This document shows, one piece after another, positions 34,543 through 60,011 of a stretch of DNA of 64,000 bases. This stretch comes from Spironucleus salmonicida. Lineage: Eukaryota > Fornicata > Diplomonadida > Hexamitidae. The notes beneath the pieces were generated by a model, which was given only the letters and a program-made list of their open reading frames with translations, had not been told where the DNA came from and made no database searches. Made by a program: the position numbers and the translations under genes. The DNA is taken from the NCBI GenBank assembly GCA_000497125.2, contig CM035316.1, forward strand, positions 448,001 to 512,000, read 5' to 3'. The first letter of the stretch is position 1. Each line of letters begins with the position of its first letter.

Positions 34543-37476
34543 TCAGATCACATCATATTCTTATGTCCATTCCTTAACTTAACTTGCTTTACCAACTACT
34601 ACAATTTTACCTTAACTAATATCTTCAAAATCTTCACCAACCTTTTTTAAATCATCAAAATTAACATTCACAATATTTTCAACTGTTTGCGCATACTGAT
34701 CAATATCAACACCATCTAAGAATAGCTGTAGTGACAAACTATATCTATCTGCAGGTGCAATACTCTTTTATCTACTACCAATTGCTCCTATCTTAAATCT
34801 CAATAAAGAATTATCATCGATGCTTATTTCTCTTAAGAATTTACCTATATTACGATAATTCTCAATTGTCTTTTAAAGCTATGGATCTCTATAACTTACA
34901 ATATATTAAATACCGTTGAATTTTTGACGTAAAAAGCATCCATATGCTCCTCCCATAACACGCACATTCTCCCAAAGATATCCTGAATAAAGCATAGATT
35001 CTGCTAATAGTGATGCAGAAGATGGTATTTAAAAAGATTTCTACGCTGCTGCAGCAACATAATTCACATTGATTTATGCGGCAATAGAGGAAGTACAAAT
35101 AGGTATTTTATTTCTAAGCTCGAACTTTTCGTTATAATAAGATTTGAATTCTATTTTGTGTAATAAATTTTATTTTTCAATTTCTTTAATAATTACATGT
35201 GGGTCAGTAGATCCTATTGAAAACAGAGCTGGTAGCGTTTTCAAGTTTTAAATTATGGAAATCAACTAGTTAGAAATATGGATATTTGCTTTAATATCTC
35301 CTTACTGGTTTAAATAATTAAGAAGTCTAATACCTTGAGTATATTCTTTTGAAGCATGAATTTGACTAAACTACGACATTGCGCGATTTGCAGCAGTTAT
35401 ATGGCCAAGTGAAGTCGTAAGTTTTTCCTACAGGCTAGCTTTAAACTCATTAATATTCTCTAGTAATTCTTAATGATTAGATAAACCTTAAGTAGTTCCA
35501 AAAATGATTTCATAAATTAAATGTATAGCATCTTAAGAATTAATTGATAAAAATTTAGAGCTAACTTGCAACATAAATCTAGGATTACTATTCACCTCAG
35601 TTGATATTATTTCAAAATCTAAACTACCGATAAGCTTATCTGAAATTTATTGCAATTCTTGCTTATTTTTATAGAGCTTTGTACATGTTTTCTTATAAAT
35701 CTTACTTAAAATTGATATATCCATAAGATATGCCTCGTCTACCTAATTTGTTACATCAATAATAATATTGAAATAATCTATACCCTTTGATTTCGTATCA
35801 TAAGTATATAAGGAAATATTTTCATCCTATCTAGTTCCTTTGAGGACAAGTAATTCCTTTGATAAACCGTGAAGGTCTTATAACTATAACTTTGGTAAAG
35901 CATCAATAGCCTCTTATGAATCTGGAGAGCTTTATTTCTTGATTAATTCTTTTGTTAAAGTAATTGCCACTTAGAGTTGGCCCTCTGTTAAAGAACTATA
36001 ATATTCTTATTCTTACTTCTTAAGTTCTACTTGCTTTTTATCATTTAGTCCTACAACAGGGTTCATTAAAATCTAACAGTAGTTTTTATTATTAATAAAA
36101 TACTTAGTAATCAATGTCTTGATGTATGGAACAATTGAAGTATTTAAAAGCATTTCTCTTAATTCTAAGATTGGTTTTTCATGGTCAAAAAACTTTTCAA
36201 AGTCAGCACCATATGGCCATCCTAAATATAATTATTACATTAATTTTACACCATAGTGATCGCCAATTTCTTTAACCTTAAATTCAAGATTATTGAGTCC
36301 AGCTTCCAATGAGTTTGCAGTAAGGAAGTCTCCAGATACTATTTCTTTATAAATATTTTACAAAAGTTTCTAGTAGTCTTCCGACTTTGTAGGATTGCCA
36401 CCAGTAACAACTAAGCTAATATAAGCTTAGTTTTATGTATAGTCTAAACTACTCTAAAATTTCTATCCTATGCCCTATTATGAGATTTCTTTTTTAAATG
36501 GTGAAGCAGGAGAGTCATGAAGCAAGTAATCAATAAGGTTTAAAGCTAAAAATTCAACAGATGACACTGTGTCACAATCATATAATCTATAACCCGCCAA
36601 ATGTACAGCAGTATCAATAACTTGCTATGACTCTGAGATACCAAAATCAATTTTCTTTAACGCTTAAGGCTATTAATATTCCTGCTATTTCGACAATTTA
36701 ATAGGATGACCATAACTACCGTTCATTCTTTCCAAAAATGTGTTAATAAAATCAAGTTCCTTTTAAAGATCATATTAGCTTACAAGCATTGTAAATGAAT
36801 TACTGGGTTTATAATGTTTTTTGTGGAAGTGCTTCAAGTCATCAGCTGTCAAATTTAAAATAATAGAAGGCTCTCCACCTGAATCGAAACGCAGAGGGGA
36901 TTCCTAAAATAGAGCCTCTTATACTGCAGTATATCCCTATGATGTAGGGTTAGAATAAACACCTCGCATTTCATTCAATACCACACCTCTATGTTCATGA
37001 ATATCACCTTCGATATGGAAATGATGCCCTTCTTATTAGAAAATACGATCATCTTATTGAATATTAGGGAAGAAAACAGCATCTAAATATACATTCATCA
37101 TGTTGAAAAAATCCTACTCATTTCTTGATGATAAGGGATAGCATGTGTGATCAGAATAAGTCATAGCATTTAAAAATGTTTATAACGATGATTGTAGCAA
37201 ATTGGTAAAAGGTTCTTTTGACGGAAATTTTTCTGATCCACACAAAACAGAGTGCTCAGTGATGTGTTGAATACCAGTGGAATCAGTGGATGGTGTCGAA
37301 AATGATATAGAAAACGTAGCTTCGTTATACCCTAAATCAAGTGGAATAAGTTTTAGTATCTTCATCTCAGAATCAATATGCTTTAGCTCAATTCCAGCAA
37401 ATTCAATACCAGGTACCTTTGCTAAAGTTCTAAGTACTGTGAAATTACTAATTGTAGAATTTATTGCAGGGAGCAT
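34543..37476 (-). CDS. M16C metalloprotease, presequence protease-like
   Basis: The protein has 977 residues, the usual size for PreP/CYM1 or falcilysin-type enzymes. These zinc proteases degrade short unfolded peptides such as cleaved targeting sequences in mitochondria or related organelles. Seen: the inverted zinc motif HITEH (about residues 71-75) in TGIQHITEHSVLCGS, followed by PFTNLLQSSLQTFLNAMTY and the distal EGDIHEHRGVVLNEM, whose Glu would complete zinc binding; then VFFPNI and YSNPTSQGY. The C-terminal half carries the non-catalytic M16 fold with GGAYGCFLR. The N-terminus is short and only weakly like a targeting peptide, so organelle location is uncertain. A mitochondrion-related organelle is likely but not proven. 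Confidence 0.88.
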
Positions 37477-37543
37477 TTTAGAGGTCTATATACAAAATTA
37501 TTTTAGTACTTTTATATAATATTAATCCAATTCGTTTTTATCA

Positions 37544-37804
37544 ATGGACGAATTTGATTACATTTATGACACAAAGTGTTACAATCTCTTAATCAAAAGT
37601 AACTAGAAACTCGTTAACGAACATATAGAGTTTATTTTAACGTCAGTAACTAAGAAGTATACAGATAGTATTTATTCATTTTAACTTTAATTAAACCCAA
37701 TTATTCTATTAATTATAAGCATAGAAGAAGTTGAGTAGCCTTTTTATTTCGTAGTAAATGGTGTTAAAATACGGCACACTGGTATATAGATAACAATATA
37801 GTGA
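37544..37804 (+). CDS. Small uncharacterised protein (86 aa)
   Basis: This frame runs from ATG (37,544) to TGA (37,802-37,804). It starts MDEFDYIYDTKCYNLLIKSN and ends with a beta-like segment, EEVEQPFYFVVNGVKIRH. The alternating pattern could be a small alpha/beta fold (a thioredoxin-like end is imaginable), but no active-site motif is present. It lies divergent from the protease gene and converges on the next gene with 11 bp between stops. Confidence 0.4.
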
Positions 37805-37815
37805 ATAGTATATTT

Positions 37816-38247
37816 TCACTGGCTTAGTTTCTTCATAAGAATATACTCATCTTGCGTTTTGAAACCTTAAAGTTTTTATAGATTTTAGATAATTTCAGTA
37901 TTTAAAGTCTAGGGCCGTATTATATTTATATAAAAACTGGTAAAATCTTAATAATCGTAAAACTTTTTTAGTTCATCCACAATTGAATAAAAGAATTCTT
38001 AGTCTTAAATAGCAGCTTATTTTTAAGCATCAGATATATTTAATATGTTTTTATTTTTAGTATATATTTTCCTCCTTTTTTCTAAATATGTTTCATATTT
38101 TCCAAAACTTGAATTCAAATTTTATTTTAATTACGAAAATTCATCATTGTGTTAATTTTTTTTATAATAACTCTTTTCTAGTGAATATAGTTTAATGATA
38201 TTTTTGTGAAAGGTTTAATAGTGAGCAATTAATTACTGCAGATTCAT
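37816..38247 (-). CDS. Small helical protein (143 aa)
   Basis: This is a continuous frame from ATG (38,247) to TGA (37,816). It is almost wholly helical and charged: MNLQQLIAHYQTFHKNIIKL, then FGKYETYLEKRRKIYTKN, EFFYSIVDELKKFYDYQDF and YILMKKLSQ at the end. The start is divergent from the Myb-like gene, 58 bp away. It resembles small coiled-coil subunits of cytoskeletal or trafficking complexes, but no family is recognised. Confidence 0.5.
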
Positions 38248-38305
38248 TTAAATATAAAATATATCGCTACTATTATATTATTACTTAACATAATTTGTAA
38301 TTTTA

Positions 38306-38683
38306 ATGAAATGGGTAGATCGAGATATCTATAAATTGATTCGATTTGCAGCCCTTTATAACAATGATTTTCATTTATATGCAAATAATTTTCAAGGCAG
38401 AACAATGTCATCCGTCAAAACAAAATATCACCATTTATAAAAACTTGGATTGATTAAAGTTCCACAGGAAATATTAAAAAGATAAGGCAAGGGGAAAAGT
38501 CTCCATGTTTAGTTGATAAATGATGTTTAAATCAATGACTGTCATTTATAGCGATAAACTGATGCATTATTTTTTGCATTATTTTTTGATTGTTTGCAAG
38601 TATAAGATATTCATATAAAGAATAACCAAGCAGAAGATTTATAAATTAGATTAGGTGACCATAACTTATCCTCCTCAGAGTGA
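38306..38683 (+). CDS. Small Myb/SANT-like protein
   Basis: The protein has 125 residues. The N-terminal 55 residues match a Myb/SANT-like helical unit: an initial tryptophan (KWVDRDIYKLIRFAALYN), spacing to DFHLYANNF, and the third-helix pattern QGRTMSSVKTKYHHLQKLG, where GRT-SVK-KY is the typical recognition-helix form. Only one repeat is seen, so DNA binding would need a partner or another surface. The C-terminal part is Gln-rich. Its last 9 bases overlap the 3' end of the convergent coiled-coil gene. Confidence 0.6.
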
Positions 38684-39910
38684 TGTATCACTTTCAAATA
38701 TCTGTTTAGAAAACTATTGATTTAGTTTATTTTGAACTTCAATTTAGGTTTATAGCAAATCTAATTAATGCTACTTTTACTCTAAAGTTTGCATTTAATC
38801 TATACTTTCTTAAATTCTTCCCTGTGCGTCATTACAACTTGTTATAACTTAGTCTCGTTCTATTATCAATTCAGTAATTTTGTGACTAAGTATATTAATA
38901 TTTCTAGATTCATCATATATATAATCAATTTAATTCTAATTTTTAACAATAAGATCATTGGTGTGCTATTTTTATACGTATACTTATTCTTATAATTGGT
39001 TAAAACACATAATTAGTTTTTCAATACCCGCTTATCCGGCTATTTTTTTAACATCATATGCAAAAGCATTAGCAGCTTTCTAAACAATACATAATTATCT
39101 CAATATATTATCTTTTAATTCCTAAAATTATGTAATCTTTTCATTAACATCTTAAAGGGTTTCAACTGCTCTCTTATACCGCTTATCTAAAAATTCAGAC
39201 TTAATTTAATCAATTTAGTTTTAAGTCATCTTTATGAGTTATAAATAGTGTAAAAGATCCTGTTACACAACGTCATTCAATTAACAACTTTATTGTAGTG
39301 TTTTTTTTAATTTCAAAAAACGAGAATAAGCAACATCAGAATCATTTTCTAGTTACCTAAAAGCCAATTTTTATGAATTAATTTCGTTATTGTAATTTTA
39401 TTTTAATTAATATAGTTCAATTTAATTTTTTTCTAAAGTTAATTTATTAAATGTTTACAATTAATCAAGACATTCGAGTATTGATTTTTTCTTGAGAGCT
39501 AGATAAACTAATTCACCTTAGTTTATCTCCAGATCATTATCGATACACGCATATGGTTTATTTTATTAAATTCTTAGTCTTCCTACCTCAAGCAACACAT
39601 TTATTGTAAACTCCTTAAATACGCTTATTTCATGTTACATTATTTCATTTGTATACCTCTACTGATAAAGAGCGTAATGTTCGGGGATTTCGGCTACAAT
39701 TGGCGTTGATAATATTTTATTCTACTTTAAAAAAATTATTTCATTTTTAACTGAAATTAAATCATTCTTCAAGGATCTAACGTTTATACCGTCATAAGAG
39801 AAAATTCCATTCTTAAGAATGTAATTATTATGATTAATTTATTTAGGATTGATTAGATTTAAATTTGGTGTGAGATCGTTCCATTTTAGTTAATGGGGAT
39901 GATTTGACAT
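38675..39910 (-). CDS. Coiled-coil protein (411 aa)
   Basis: This continuous frame runs from ATG (39,910) to TGA (38,675). The first 60 residues are non-helical (MSNHPHQLKWNDLTPNLN). The rest is a near-continuous coiled coil with several breaks (QLKQNYNNEINSQKLAFRQLEND; RAVETLQDVNEKITQFQELKD; QVQNKLNQQ-type C-terminus). No motor, membrane or nucleotide-binding motif is present. The 3' end overlaps the Myb-like gene by 9 bp. A structural role is likely from composition only. Confidence 0.6.
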
Positions 39911-40020
39911 CTTTTAAGAAATATTGAAATAATAATATAATATAATGTAATCAACGATAATTTATACCTATTATTATATCAATTATTAATAATTTCACTT
40001 CCTTAACCACTCCCCGATAA

Positions 40021-40698
40021 ATGCCCCGTGCTGCGCGTAAAGCTGCTATTATAACATCTAAAACCAAGCCTAAGACCAAGGAACATAAGCAATCTTTGAT
40101 TACTAAAATTGCGCCAGTAGTTCTTTCTTCTTAACTAGTCTATGTACTCCATTTTTCAAGACCCAACAATGCTGCTATCCGCAATCTACGTGTTATTTTC
40201 AACTCCGAAGCTTAGATTTTCATGGCTTCTCATGGTATAATGAAGTAAGCTCTCTAAGAACTAGGCCCCAAAGGTGAATCTCTAGCAAAACTTTTTAAGG
40301 GTCAAAGTGCTATTTTATGTACAAAATTACCTTTAGATGAAGTAAAATAGAGATGTGTGAAAGCTACATCTGTGTGTTATGCTGAAGCTGGTTATGTAGC
40401 ATAGGAAGATATAATAATTGGTGAAGGTCTCCTAAATGCTGATTTTTACGCAGTTTAGATGGAATCTCATCTCAGAAGTCTCGGTCTCCCATGCACTGTA
40501 GATAACGAAAAAATTCGTGTTCTAACAAATTTTGCTATTTGTAAAAAGGATGATGTCATTAACTCGACATAAGCCAAGCTTTTAAAACACTTTGGTCACG
40601 AACTTGGTTAGTTTGCTATCGAGCCGGTAGGATATTTCAAAAAAGCAGAAAATGATATTTTCCTGCTCAAAGATGAGCTTGCCTAGCTATTAGACTGA
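40021..40698 (+). CDS. MRT4: MRT4-like ribosome assembly factor (P0 paralog)
   Basis: The protein has 225 residues. MRT4 resembles ribosomal protein P0 and holds its place on pre-60S particles in the nucleolus until P0 replaces it. Seen: basic start MPRAARKAAIITSKTKPKTKEHKQ; the L10-type fold segment VYVLHFSRPNNAAIRNLRVIF; IFMASHGIMKQALQELG, corresponding to the FF-GKNKVM-VALG block; LAKLFKGQSAILCTKLP; and a C-terminal half with GLPCTVDNEKIRVLTNFAICKKDD, matching the MRT4/P0 insertion region. There is no acidic P-protein tail, which favours MRT4 over P0. It is convergent with the RING gene, with 9 bp between stops. Confidence 0.8.
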
Positions 40699-40707
40699 AA
40701 AATATCA

Positions 40708-41325
40708 TCACTAAACACGAACTAGAACATCAATTTCAGCCCGACAAAGCGGGCAAAATCGGTTTTTCGTCCGTAACTCCACTGCGCACGACGCACAGCT
40801 CACCATATGTCTACATGGTAGTGAAACGACTGTTGGAACCTCTCCCAAGCATATACAACACAACTCCTCCTCGTCGTTTCCATAAATCTCACGCATTTCA
40901 TACCAAAGTCCTCCAGTTTTCATAAAACTTTAACATTTTTCGCAAGAACTTTATAAATTATAAATTTCGATCAAATTTTTAGAACCATGAACTTCTACAA
41001 TTGATATTGCTGCCTGTTTATTAGTATGGTCTTTTGAAGACTTGAAAGAAAGTATTTGAGTTTCGTTAACCTCTCGGGAAGTAGAAACGGAACCTAGTTG
41101 TAAACTACTTTCCGTTAAAGTTAAATCAAATAGTATAGTTGTGAATGTTGGTTTTATCGATAATTAGTTGAAATTTAATGTTTTATTAGTATAATGAGGA
41201 GATTTAATTTCAGCTATTGGTGAAATTCGCTGAATTGTAGAAGAGGCTGAAGGATGCGGTGGGTCAAGAAGTGTAGGTGGGAGATTCATAAAAGAGAGAA
41301 GTTTTGTCACGAATTTAATGATCAT
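40708..41325 (-). CDS. RING-type E3 ubiquitin ligase, MGRN1/LUL-like
   Basis: The protein has 205 residues. The C-terminal RING (from about residue 156) is C3HC4: CCICLGEVPTVVSLPCRHMVSCASCA, then FCPLCRAEI. The CRHM-C--C spacing and the trailing VLVRV resemble MGRN1, RNF157 and plant LUL ligases. The N-terminal part (MIIKFVTKLLSFMNLPPTLL; FTTILFDLTLTESSLQLGS; AAISIVEVHGSKNLIEIYNLQ) is beta-rich and comparable to the substrate-side domain that precedes the RING in those proteins, though shorter. An in-frame TAA just before the first obvious Met of the RING end is read as Gln, which lengthens the protein well beyond a bare RING. Substrates are unknown. Confidence 0.75.
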
Positions 41326-41396
41326 TACTATTCCTTCGCAGGTTAGTCAAAAGTAATTATTATGTATTATTTTATAATTTAAAGTTTATATTATCA

Positions 41397-43514
41397 ATGA
41401 AGTATTCATATGATGAATAAAGTAATCGTGAAATTTTAGATAAAATAAAAATAGGTACAATAACTGTACCAATGATGCATAGCACTACGTTTAAGTGTTA
41501 GATTAAAATTGATTAAATCAAGTTTCAACTTTAGCAAATTTTTTCATCATATATTGCGGATGATGTAGAGCCATCTGATCTTAATTCAAACTGTATATCA
41601 ACAATTTCCTCTGTTACATACTCTGCTTACTCAGTTCCGGTTACTTAAATAAAAATTAATTGTACTTTAACAGGTACCACTGAACATTAACTATTATCAG
41701 AGGCATTAGAAATCTATAAGAACCAAATAAAATTACCCGAAGCAGATATGCCAACTGATCCACTATTAATAACATTATATTTATAGTAGTATTAAAATTT
41801 TTGGGATGAATTTCGTCGTAAACTTAATTAGACTTGCTAAATTTTGACGGATTATGTAAGAGTAAGAAGCGAGTTTAAAATAATGTTTTAATTAATTATT
41901 ACTCCAAAATTGACCTTTCTTAATAATTTACTCCTAGCTGGAATCTAAGCTAAGATTTTAGAGTCTCCAGAGCCTAGTTTTCTCGCAATTAAAAAATGTT
42001 ATGAAATAATATAGGCATGCGGAAGTTAATCTGAAGAATCATTGACAATTTTTTTAATTTCTAGATTCTAAGATTTTATTTAAAAATCATTTTAATGCTT
42101 TGAAAGAAGTGAAAATTCGCTAGAAAAAAATGTACAGAGTTGTACTAGGGAAATTTTAACTATTTCATAAATAATTTGCTACTTAAATTATGATCAGGCT
42201 AAAGAAAGCTTTAAGTTTAACAATGGATAATTTTTTGAAGCTATGAAAGGAATTGAGAAAAATGTTGTGTCTTCACATATAACTTTAAAAATAGTATCAA
42301 GTTTAACTAATTTTGTAGCAGGAATTGTGTTCTAGAAGGACTCTATGCCCGAAGATAGAAACATTAAGTTTGATTTATTTAAGACTCTTTCTTAAATTTC
42401 TTAAATTTGTGATTTTTATGCTGAGTTTTCCGGAGTTAGTGAAGGTTAGAACACTTAAACCTTGTAAAGAATGATTTGTGAAAGTTTTTTAGCTGATTTA
42501 AAGTTAATGGAATAGGGTTCAATCCAAAGTAATAGGTAATTTTCGGATGTATTTTGTGAATTATTAATTGATAATTATGAATTTTATCATTAGGTAGCAC
42601 TATTTGTTAATGGAGAGTCATTAATAAACGATTTAAAGTTTACACTCATCAATTATTTCCACAATATTAGATTAGATGGAATGGAGGATATGTTTTAGCA
42701 AGATTTAGTTTTTCAAGCAATTCATGCTATTATGATCTGCCGAAACTTTCATAGCATACTCTATAATAAATAAAATAGCAAAAAATCACTACTATAACTT
42801 AAAGTTTAAGAAAATTTGAAATTTTTTTAGTCGATAAGTAGCAAATTAGAAATATTAATTGCTATTGTATCATGTTGTTTTAACGGCAATTATAACCTGA
42901 TTCTAGCAAGATTACTTAAAGACAGTTTAAGAAGAATTTACCAATTTAGCTAGTTAGCTTTACTAGAAGAAACAAAACTATTAAACTTACTTTTATGTCA
43001 ATTTATAGAATCAGATGTTCAAGATTAATACAAATAGCAAATAGATATGATGTTTAGGTATGTGTAACAGGATAAAATAATTTTAGACTAAGAAACGTTA
43101 AATATTATGGGTTATAAAGTTGTATTGGAAGCAGGAGATTGTTTTTCCACAGATGCCCCTGAAATCACACATGGTATATTAAATGACACTACATATGTGA
43201 TATTCCCATAAGGAGAAGCGTGTGAAATAAATTAAGATGTTGATTTTTGGTATTAACTGGATTTATAGGTAAATCAACCTAAAATAGAAGCATAAAATTT
43301 ATAATTATGTAATAGTCCTCCAGTAAGAATTGAAGAAAAAATATGTTAAGCTCTGATTGTTAGAAGTGTTAAAGTTAACGGTCCTATGAGTATTAGTGCA
43401 ATAGCTACTTAATTATCAATAAATGAGGAACAAATTAAAGATTTCGTTAATCTCTTAGTTGAACTTGATATAGTATCAATAGATGATATGATGAGAGTTA
43501 GCTACGATGAGTGA
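41397..43514 (+). CDS. Large helical protein with winged-helix-like C-terminus
   Basis: The protein has 705 residues, from ATG (41,397) to TGA (43,512). The body is a long series of helices with few charged clusters. The last 60 residues read EEKICQALIVRSVKVNGPMSISAIATQLSINEEQI..., which has the helix and turn spacing of a winged-helix domain. It resembles the end of cullin-type proteins (where ALIVRIMK precedes the last winged helix) or of PCI proteins. A cullin or APC2-like scaffold is therefore possible, but the central cullin homology block was not recognised. The stop is 2 bp from the stop of the convergent RRM gene. Confidence 0.55.
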
Positions 43515-43516
43515 CA

Positions 43517-43933
43517 TCAGAACCATGCACTAATATTAAAGCGTTCTTTTACAGACACTAACCAAGTGGTAGTAAGTGAATATGCCTCTAGTCCAAATAT
43601 AGTGCAAACTATTTTTTTGCATTCCTATTGGATGTTTTTAACACCTGATAAGTTAGCTAGCAAGGCACGAAAATCATCCGGAACTTTACTCTTAAAAAAT
43701 ATTTTTACTTATTTTTCTTATAGAATGATGAAGCTTTTTAATTTAAGAGGTTCCCCAAAAATTCTTATCTCATTGAATGCGAGTATTGCTCTGTCAGCAG
43801 AATTTTCGGAGTTAAAGCGAATAAGGAAACGGTTATTTCCCTATGATTTAATTTAGATTGGGCGGTCTACTTAATACATAAGTTCATAAAGCATGTCTGA
43901 TGTCAGTGATACCTTTGAATATGCGGTGATCAT
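43517..43933 (-). CDS. Small RRM-type RNA-binding protein
   Basis: The protein has 138 residues. The first 80 form a compact RRM: a first strand followed by VSLTSDMLYELMYQVDRPIQI (helix 1 with the LYEL-Q pattern of U1A/SF3B4-like domains), an RNP1-like strand NRFLIRFNSENSADRAILAFNEI, and a final strand with GEPLKLKSF. The aromatic content of RNP1 is low, so RNA binding may be weak or replaced by protein contacts. A helical C-terminal extension of about 55 residues follows. Two plus-strand frames across the same bases lack this logic. The start codon is only 46 bp from the divergent EF-hand gene. Confidence 0.6.
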
Positions 43934-43979
43934 TTCTTTACACATATATAATAATATATAGTATTTATTTTATAGTGAA
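43934..43979. promoter_or_regulatory. 46-bp shared divergent promoter region
   Basis: Two start codons face away from each other across 46 bp of almost pure A/T, including a run of TATAATAATATATA character. Both core promoters and both 5' leaders must fit here or extend into the opposite gene. This is inferred from gene positions. No specific factor site is recognised. Confidence 0.45.
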
Positions 43980-44414
43980 ATGGATGAACTTAAAGATGAT
44001 GCAAGCCATCTTTTTTCGAGTATGATTGGTGCTACATATGGTAAAGTAGCAATTGTAGATCTTCGTGATATTACATCCTAGGAAGGAAAAGACGTAGAAA
44101 GGGACATGTATCGGAATCTTATTAGACTATGTGATCCTAATCATACTAAGCATTTAACTATCAATTAATTAACAAGATTACTATATATAATAAGATATTC
44201 GGATTTCACAAATGTGTTAACTGTCTTATTCTATGCTCTCGACTTAGATCTTAATGGATATCTTGCTATGGACTAAGTGCTTAATTGCCTCTCTCAACTA
44301 AAATTCGTGGTTAATAATGAAGAATAGGACTTAATCTCGGCAATAGTCGTAAATCCTTCATAGGTAAAAGTTACCGAGTTTCTAGCAATAATATAAGAAT
44401 TGCGAAACTTTTGA
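43980..44414 (+). CDS. EF-hand calcium-binding protein
   Basis: The protein has 144 residues with calmodulin-like spacing. Two EF-hand loops are visible: a degenerate one in CDPNHTKHLTINQLTRLL and a better one in DLDLNGYLAMDQVLNCL, where D-D-N-G-L fits positions 1, 3, 5, 6 and 8 but Gln replaces the usual Glu at position 12. Calcium binding may therefore be weak or of one site only. Helices around the loops are well formed. It could be a calcineurin B-like or centrin-like regulator; motifs alone do not decide. Confidence 0.65.
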
Positions 44415-44438
44415 TAGAATTCCTACGAACTATAGCAA

Positions 44439-44633
44439 ATGTCATATACCACTGAATCTACATAATCATAATGTTCATAACCGACAACGTTTGAACTTTC
44501 AACAACGATACATCATAGGGATGTCACCTAAATTAGTTTCTTAACAACAAGCATTTGGGAAGCTGCAGAACCAGAGAGAACATTTACAGAAACTGGAGCT
44601 GGGATATAACCAGATATTAACCTTGCTGTGTGA
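44439..44633 (+). CDS. Possible small protein (64 aa)
   Basis: A short frame runs from ATG (44,439) to TGA (44,631-44,633), 24 bp after the EF-hand stop. It is rich in Thr, Ser and Gln (MSYTTESTQSQ...), with ISFLTTSIWEAAEPERTFTE in the middle. It is too short to judge by family and could be a chance frame. Confidence 0.3.
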
Positions 44634-45122
44634 CCACTATAACTAAGTGACCTTGACTTTTAATACAATACTTACGTAAATTTATTTATGTTGTGTTTTC
44701 TATATTTTATTAGTAAAATAATAAAAATCAATCATTTGAGTAAATTAATACAGTATAAACTATTGAGAACAGTAACAATTTCGTTTTCACCTATCTTCTG
44801 AAATATTTTGTCTAGATTACATCTTAAAATTAAATTAAAAACTATAATAAAAATTAATCTATTCTTAATTTTATGCAAATAATACTTTTACAACTAATAG
44901 AACACGATTTAAATATAAGCAAAACTTTATGAACTTTCTGCTCATTTCCCCTTATACTATTTAACAGAATTACACCAACTAATACCCAGCATGACAAAAA
45001 CCATAATCTTCCCACAACCAAACTTTTATAATAAAACTAATAATTTTATATTAAAAAACTAAACCTCACACTATATATCATAATACATATACTGATCAAA
45101 ACCTCCCTTCACCAATTCACCA
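44634..45122. other. AT-rich boundary to the GC-rich block
   Basis: No supported gene is seen. Sequence is A/T runs. From about 45,100 the composition changes abruptly to GC-rich, at the 3' end of the giant cysteine-rich gene. Confidence 0.5.
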
Positions 45123-53423
<8,301 letters not shown>

Positions 53424-55316
53424 TTTGTGTAATTAAATTTCTATGATATATTAAATAATATGTTAAAAATTATTTCTTAGTTTTTTAGTTTTATTTTTTA
53501 ATTAATATATATCAAATATTAATTTTCATTAATAGTAATTATTGACATAAATAATTAAATTTTCAATTGGAATTGATTTTAATAACTGTATTGATATATT
53601 TTAAAAATAATTTTTATTGTATACTCTAAACTATATTTAAAATTTAGTAGCATGATTATTTTTTATTAGTATAACTGTATATGATTTATTTTCAAAAAAA
53701 TGTATTTCATATTTTTATATAATATTTAATAATTAAACAAAATAAATGTGTAATAAAATTGATTAACATTTGTGATAAATCGATATTATTAAACCTAGAA
53801 CAACTTTAATAATTTTAAAATTTTATATAATTATTATAATTATCTCATAAAAAGGAAACTTAAATTGAGTTATTTATTTATTTTGATATAGTTAAAAAAT
53901 AATATTGAGCAAATAAATTATGATTGCTATTAGTTTGATTAATATAATATTTAGCGTCTGGTATTATATAAATTTATCCCTATATTTTAGTCCAGAATTA
54001 TTTAGCGTTAGAGTAATTTTTTAAATAATGATAATACATATTTGAATATAATTTTTAGTTGTTTAATAATTATCTAAGTTAACAATTATAGAGATTATTT
54101 ATTATGTACAATTATGATTGCTTATATATAATGCTGAGTCCTTATTTCATATCCATCTTAGTTTAAAATATTAAGATTTTTATTTAGCATACGATCAAGC
54201 TATCAAAATAAATTATTGAGTAGCCGCGATAGTATAATATTATCAAATAAAACAGTACTATGTAAAATTCCAAGTTATACATTTAATTATACTCTAAAAT
54301 TCAATACCAAAATTATGTGTATAAGTTTTTAAGTCAATGGTATTTGACATACATGAATTTCTAATATGATTGATTATTTTAAATTAATCTCTGATAAATA
54401 CTTATATCGTAATAAAATATTTGTTAATGCCTTAGCTTTATATAATACATACTAAATAGAATGGTAGAGATTAATTGGATGCTTATAAATTATAAATTTG
54501 TCAAAGCTTATAGGGCACTAATAAGTTTAAAGGCAACTGTTGTACATTTTATATTAATTTCTATATTAAATACGCATATCAAATAGAACTCTTACTCAAA
54601 GAAAGGCTATTGTATTACCGGATTGATTTCATTTAAAACTCAACCAATAAAATATATTATTATATCTTAAAATATTAAACATATAAATTAAAAATATATT
54701 TATAAAATATTAGTAGTTGATTCTTGCATTTTTGAATAATATATGCCATTATTTATTTAATTCACTATACATATATAAATCTTGTCACGAAACTTATCCC
54801 TCTCATATTTTGGATATCCTGTATTCTAAACTGCTATCTCTTTTACGCTTAAGATGCTCAATGTATAAATTAGGTAATTAGATAAGCTTCGTTATGTAAT
54901 ACTGATATTTTAAGTTTATTAAACATATTCTAAATGATATTTATATTTTATTTATGTTATCAAAATATTATAATTACTTAATTTCAAATTTTCAAGCATA
55001 TATATTATATTTAATATCAACTCTATGTTAAAATTAATCATTTATTTTATATGTTTCATATTATATTTTTTATTCTAATTATTAATCAGCAATGAATATA
55101 ATTTTAATTTATTTATTAGTACTTTTTATACATTTTTACAATTTTAGAATAACTCTTGCTAAATTATATATTTGTCTATATATTTTCGATATTTTTACAT
55201 TAAATTAATATTGATACACTAAAATATTAATTAAATATAAATGAAAACAATTAATTTTGCAGACAAATACTAAATAGATAATATTATTTTATCTAAATTA
55301 GCAATACTTTCATCAA
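53424..55316. other. AT-rich spacer between divergent paralogs
   Basis: About 1.9 kb of very AT-rich DNA lies between the two start codons of the divergent cysteine-rich genes. I see no convincing gene. It must contain both promoters if both genes are expressed. Just upstream of the right-hand ATG there is a short frame with beta-helix-like content (DNIILSKLAILSSNVAFTF, at about 55,277-55,335) in another reading frame, which may be a remnant of a longer 5' end. Confidence 0.5.

Positions 55317-60011
<4,695 letters not shown>

Noticed and set aside
43512-44414. The frame after the TGA of the 705-residue gene stays open for 300 codons, suggesting stop readthrough or selenocysteine.
   Set aside because: The stretch is better explained by the RRM gene on the opposite strand (43,517-43,933) and the separate EF-hand gene that happens to share the frame. 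No conserved protein features span the TGA.
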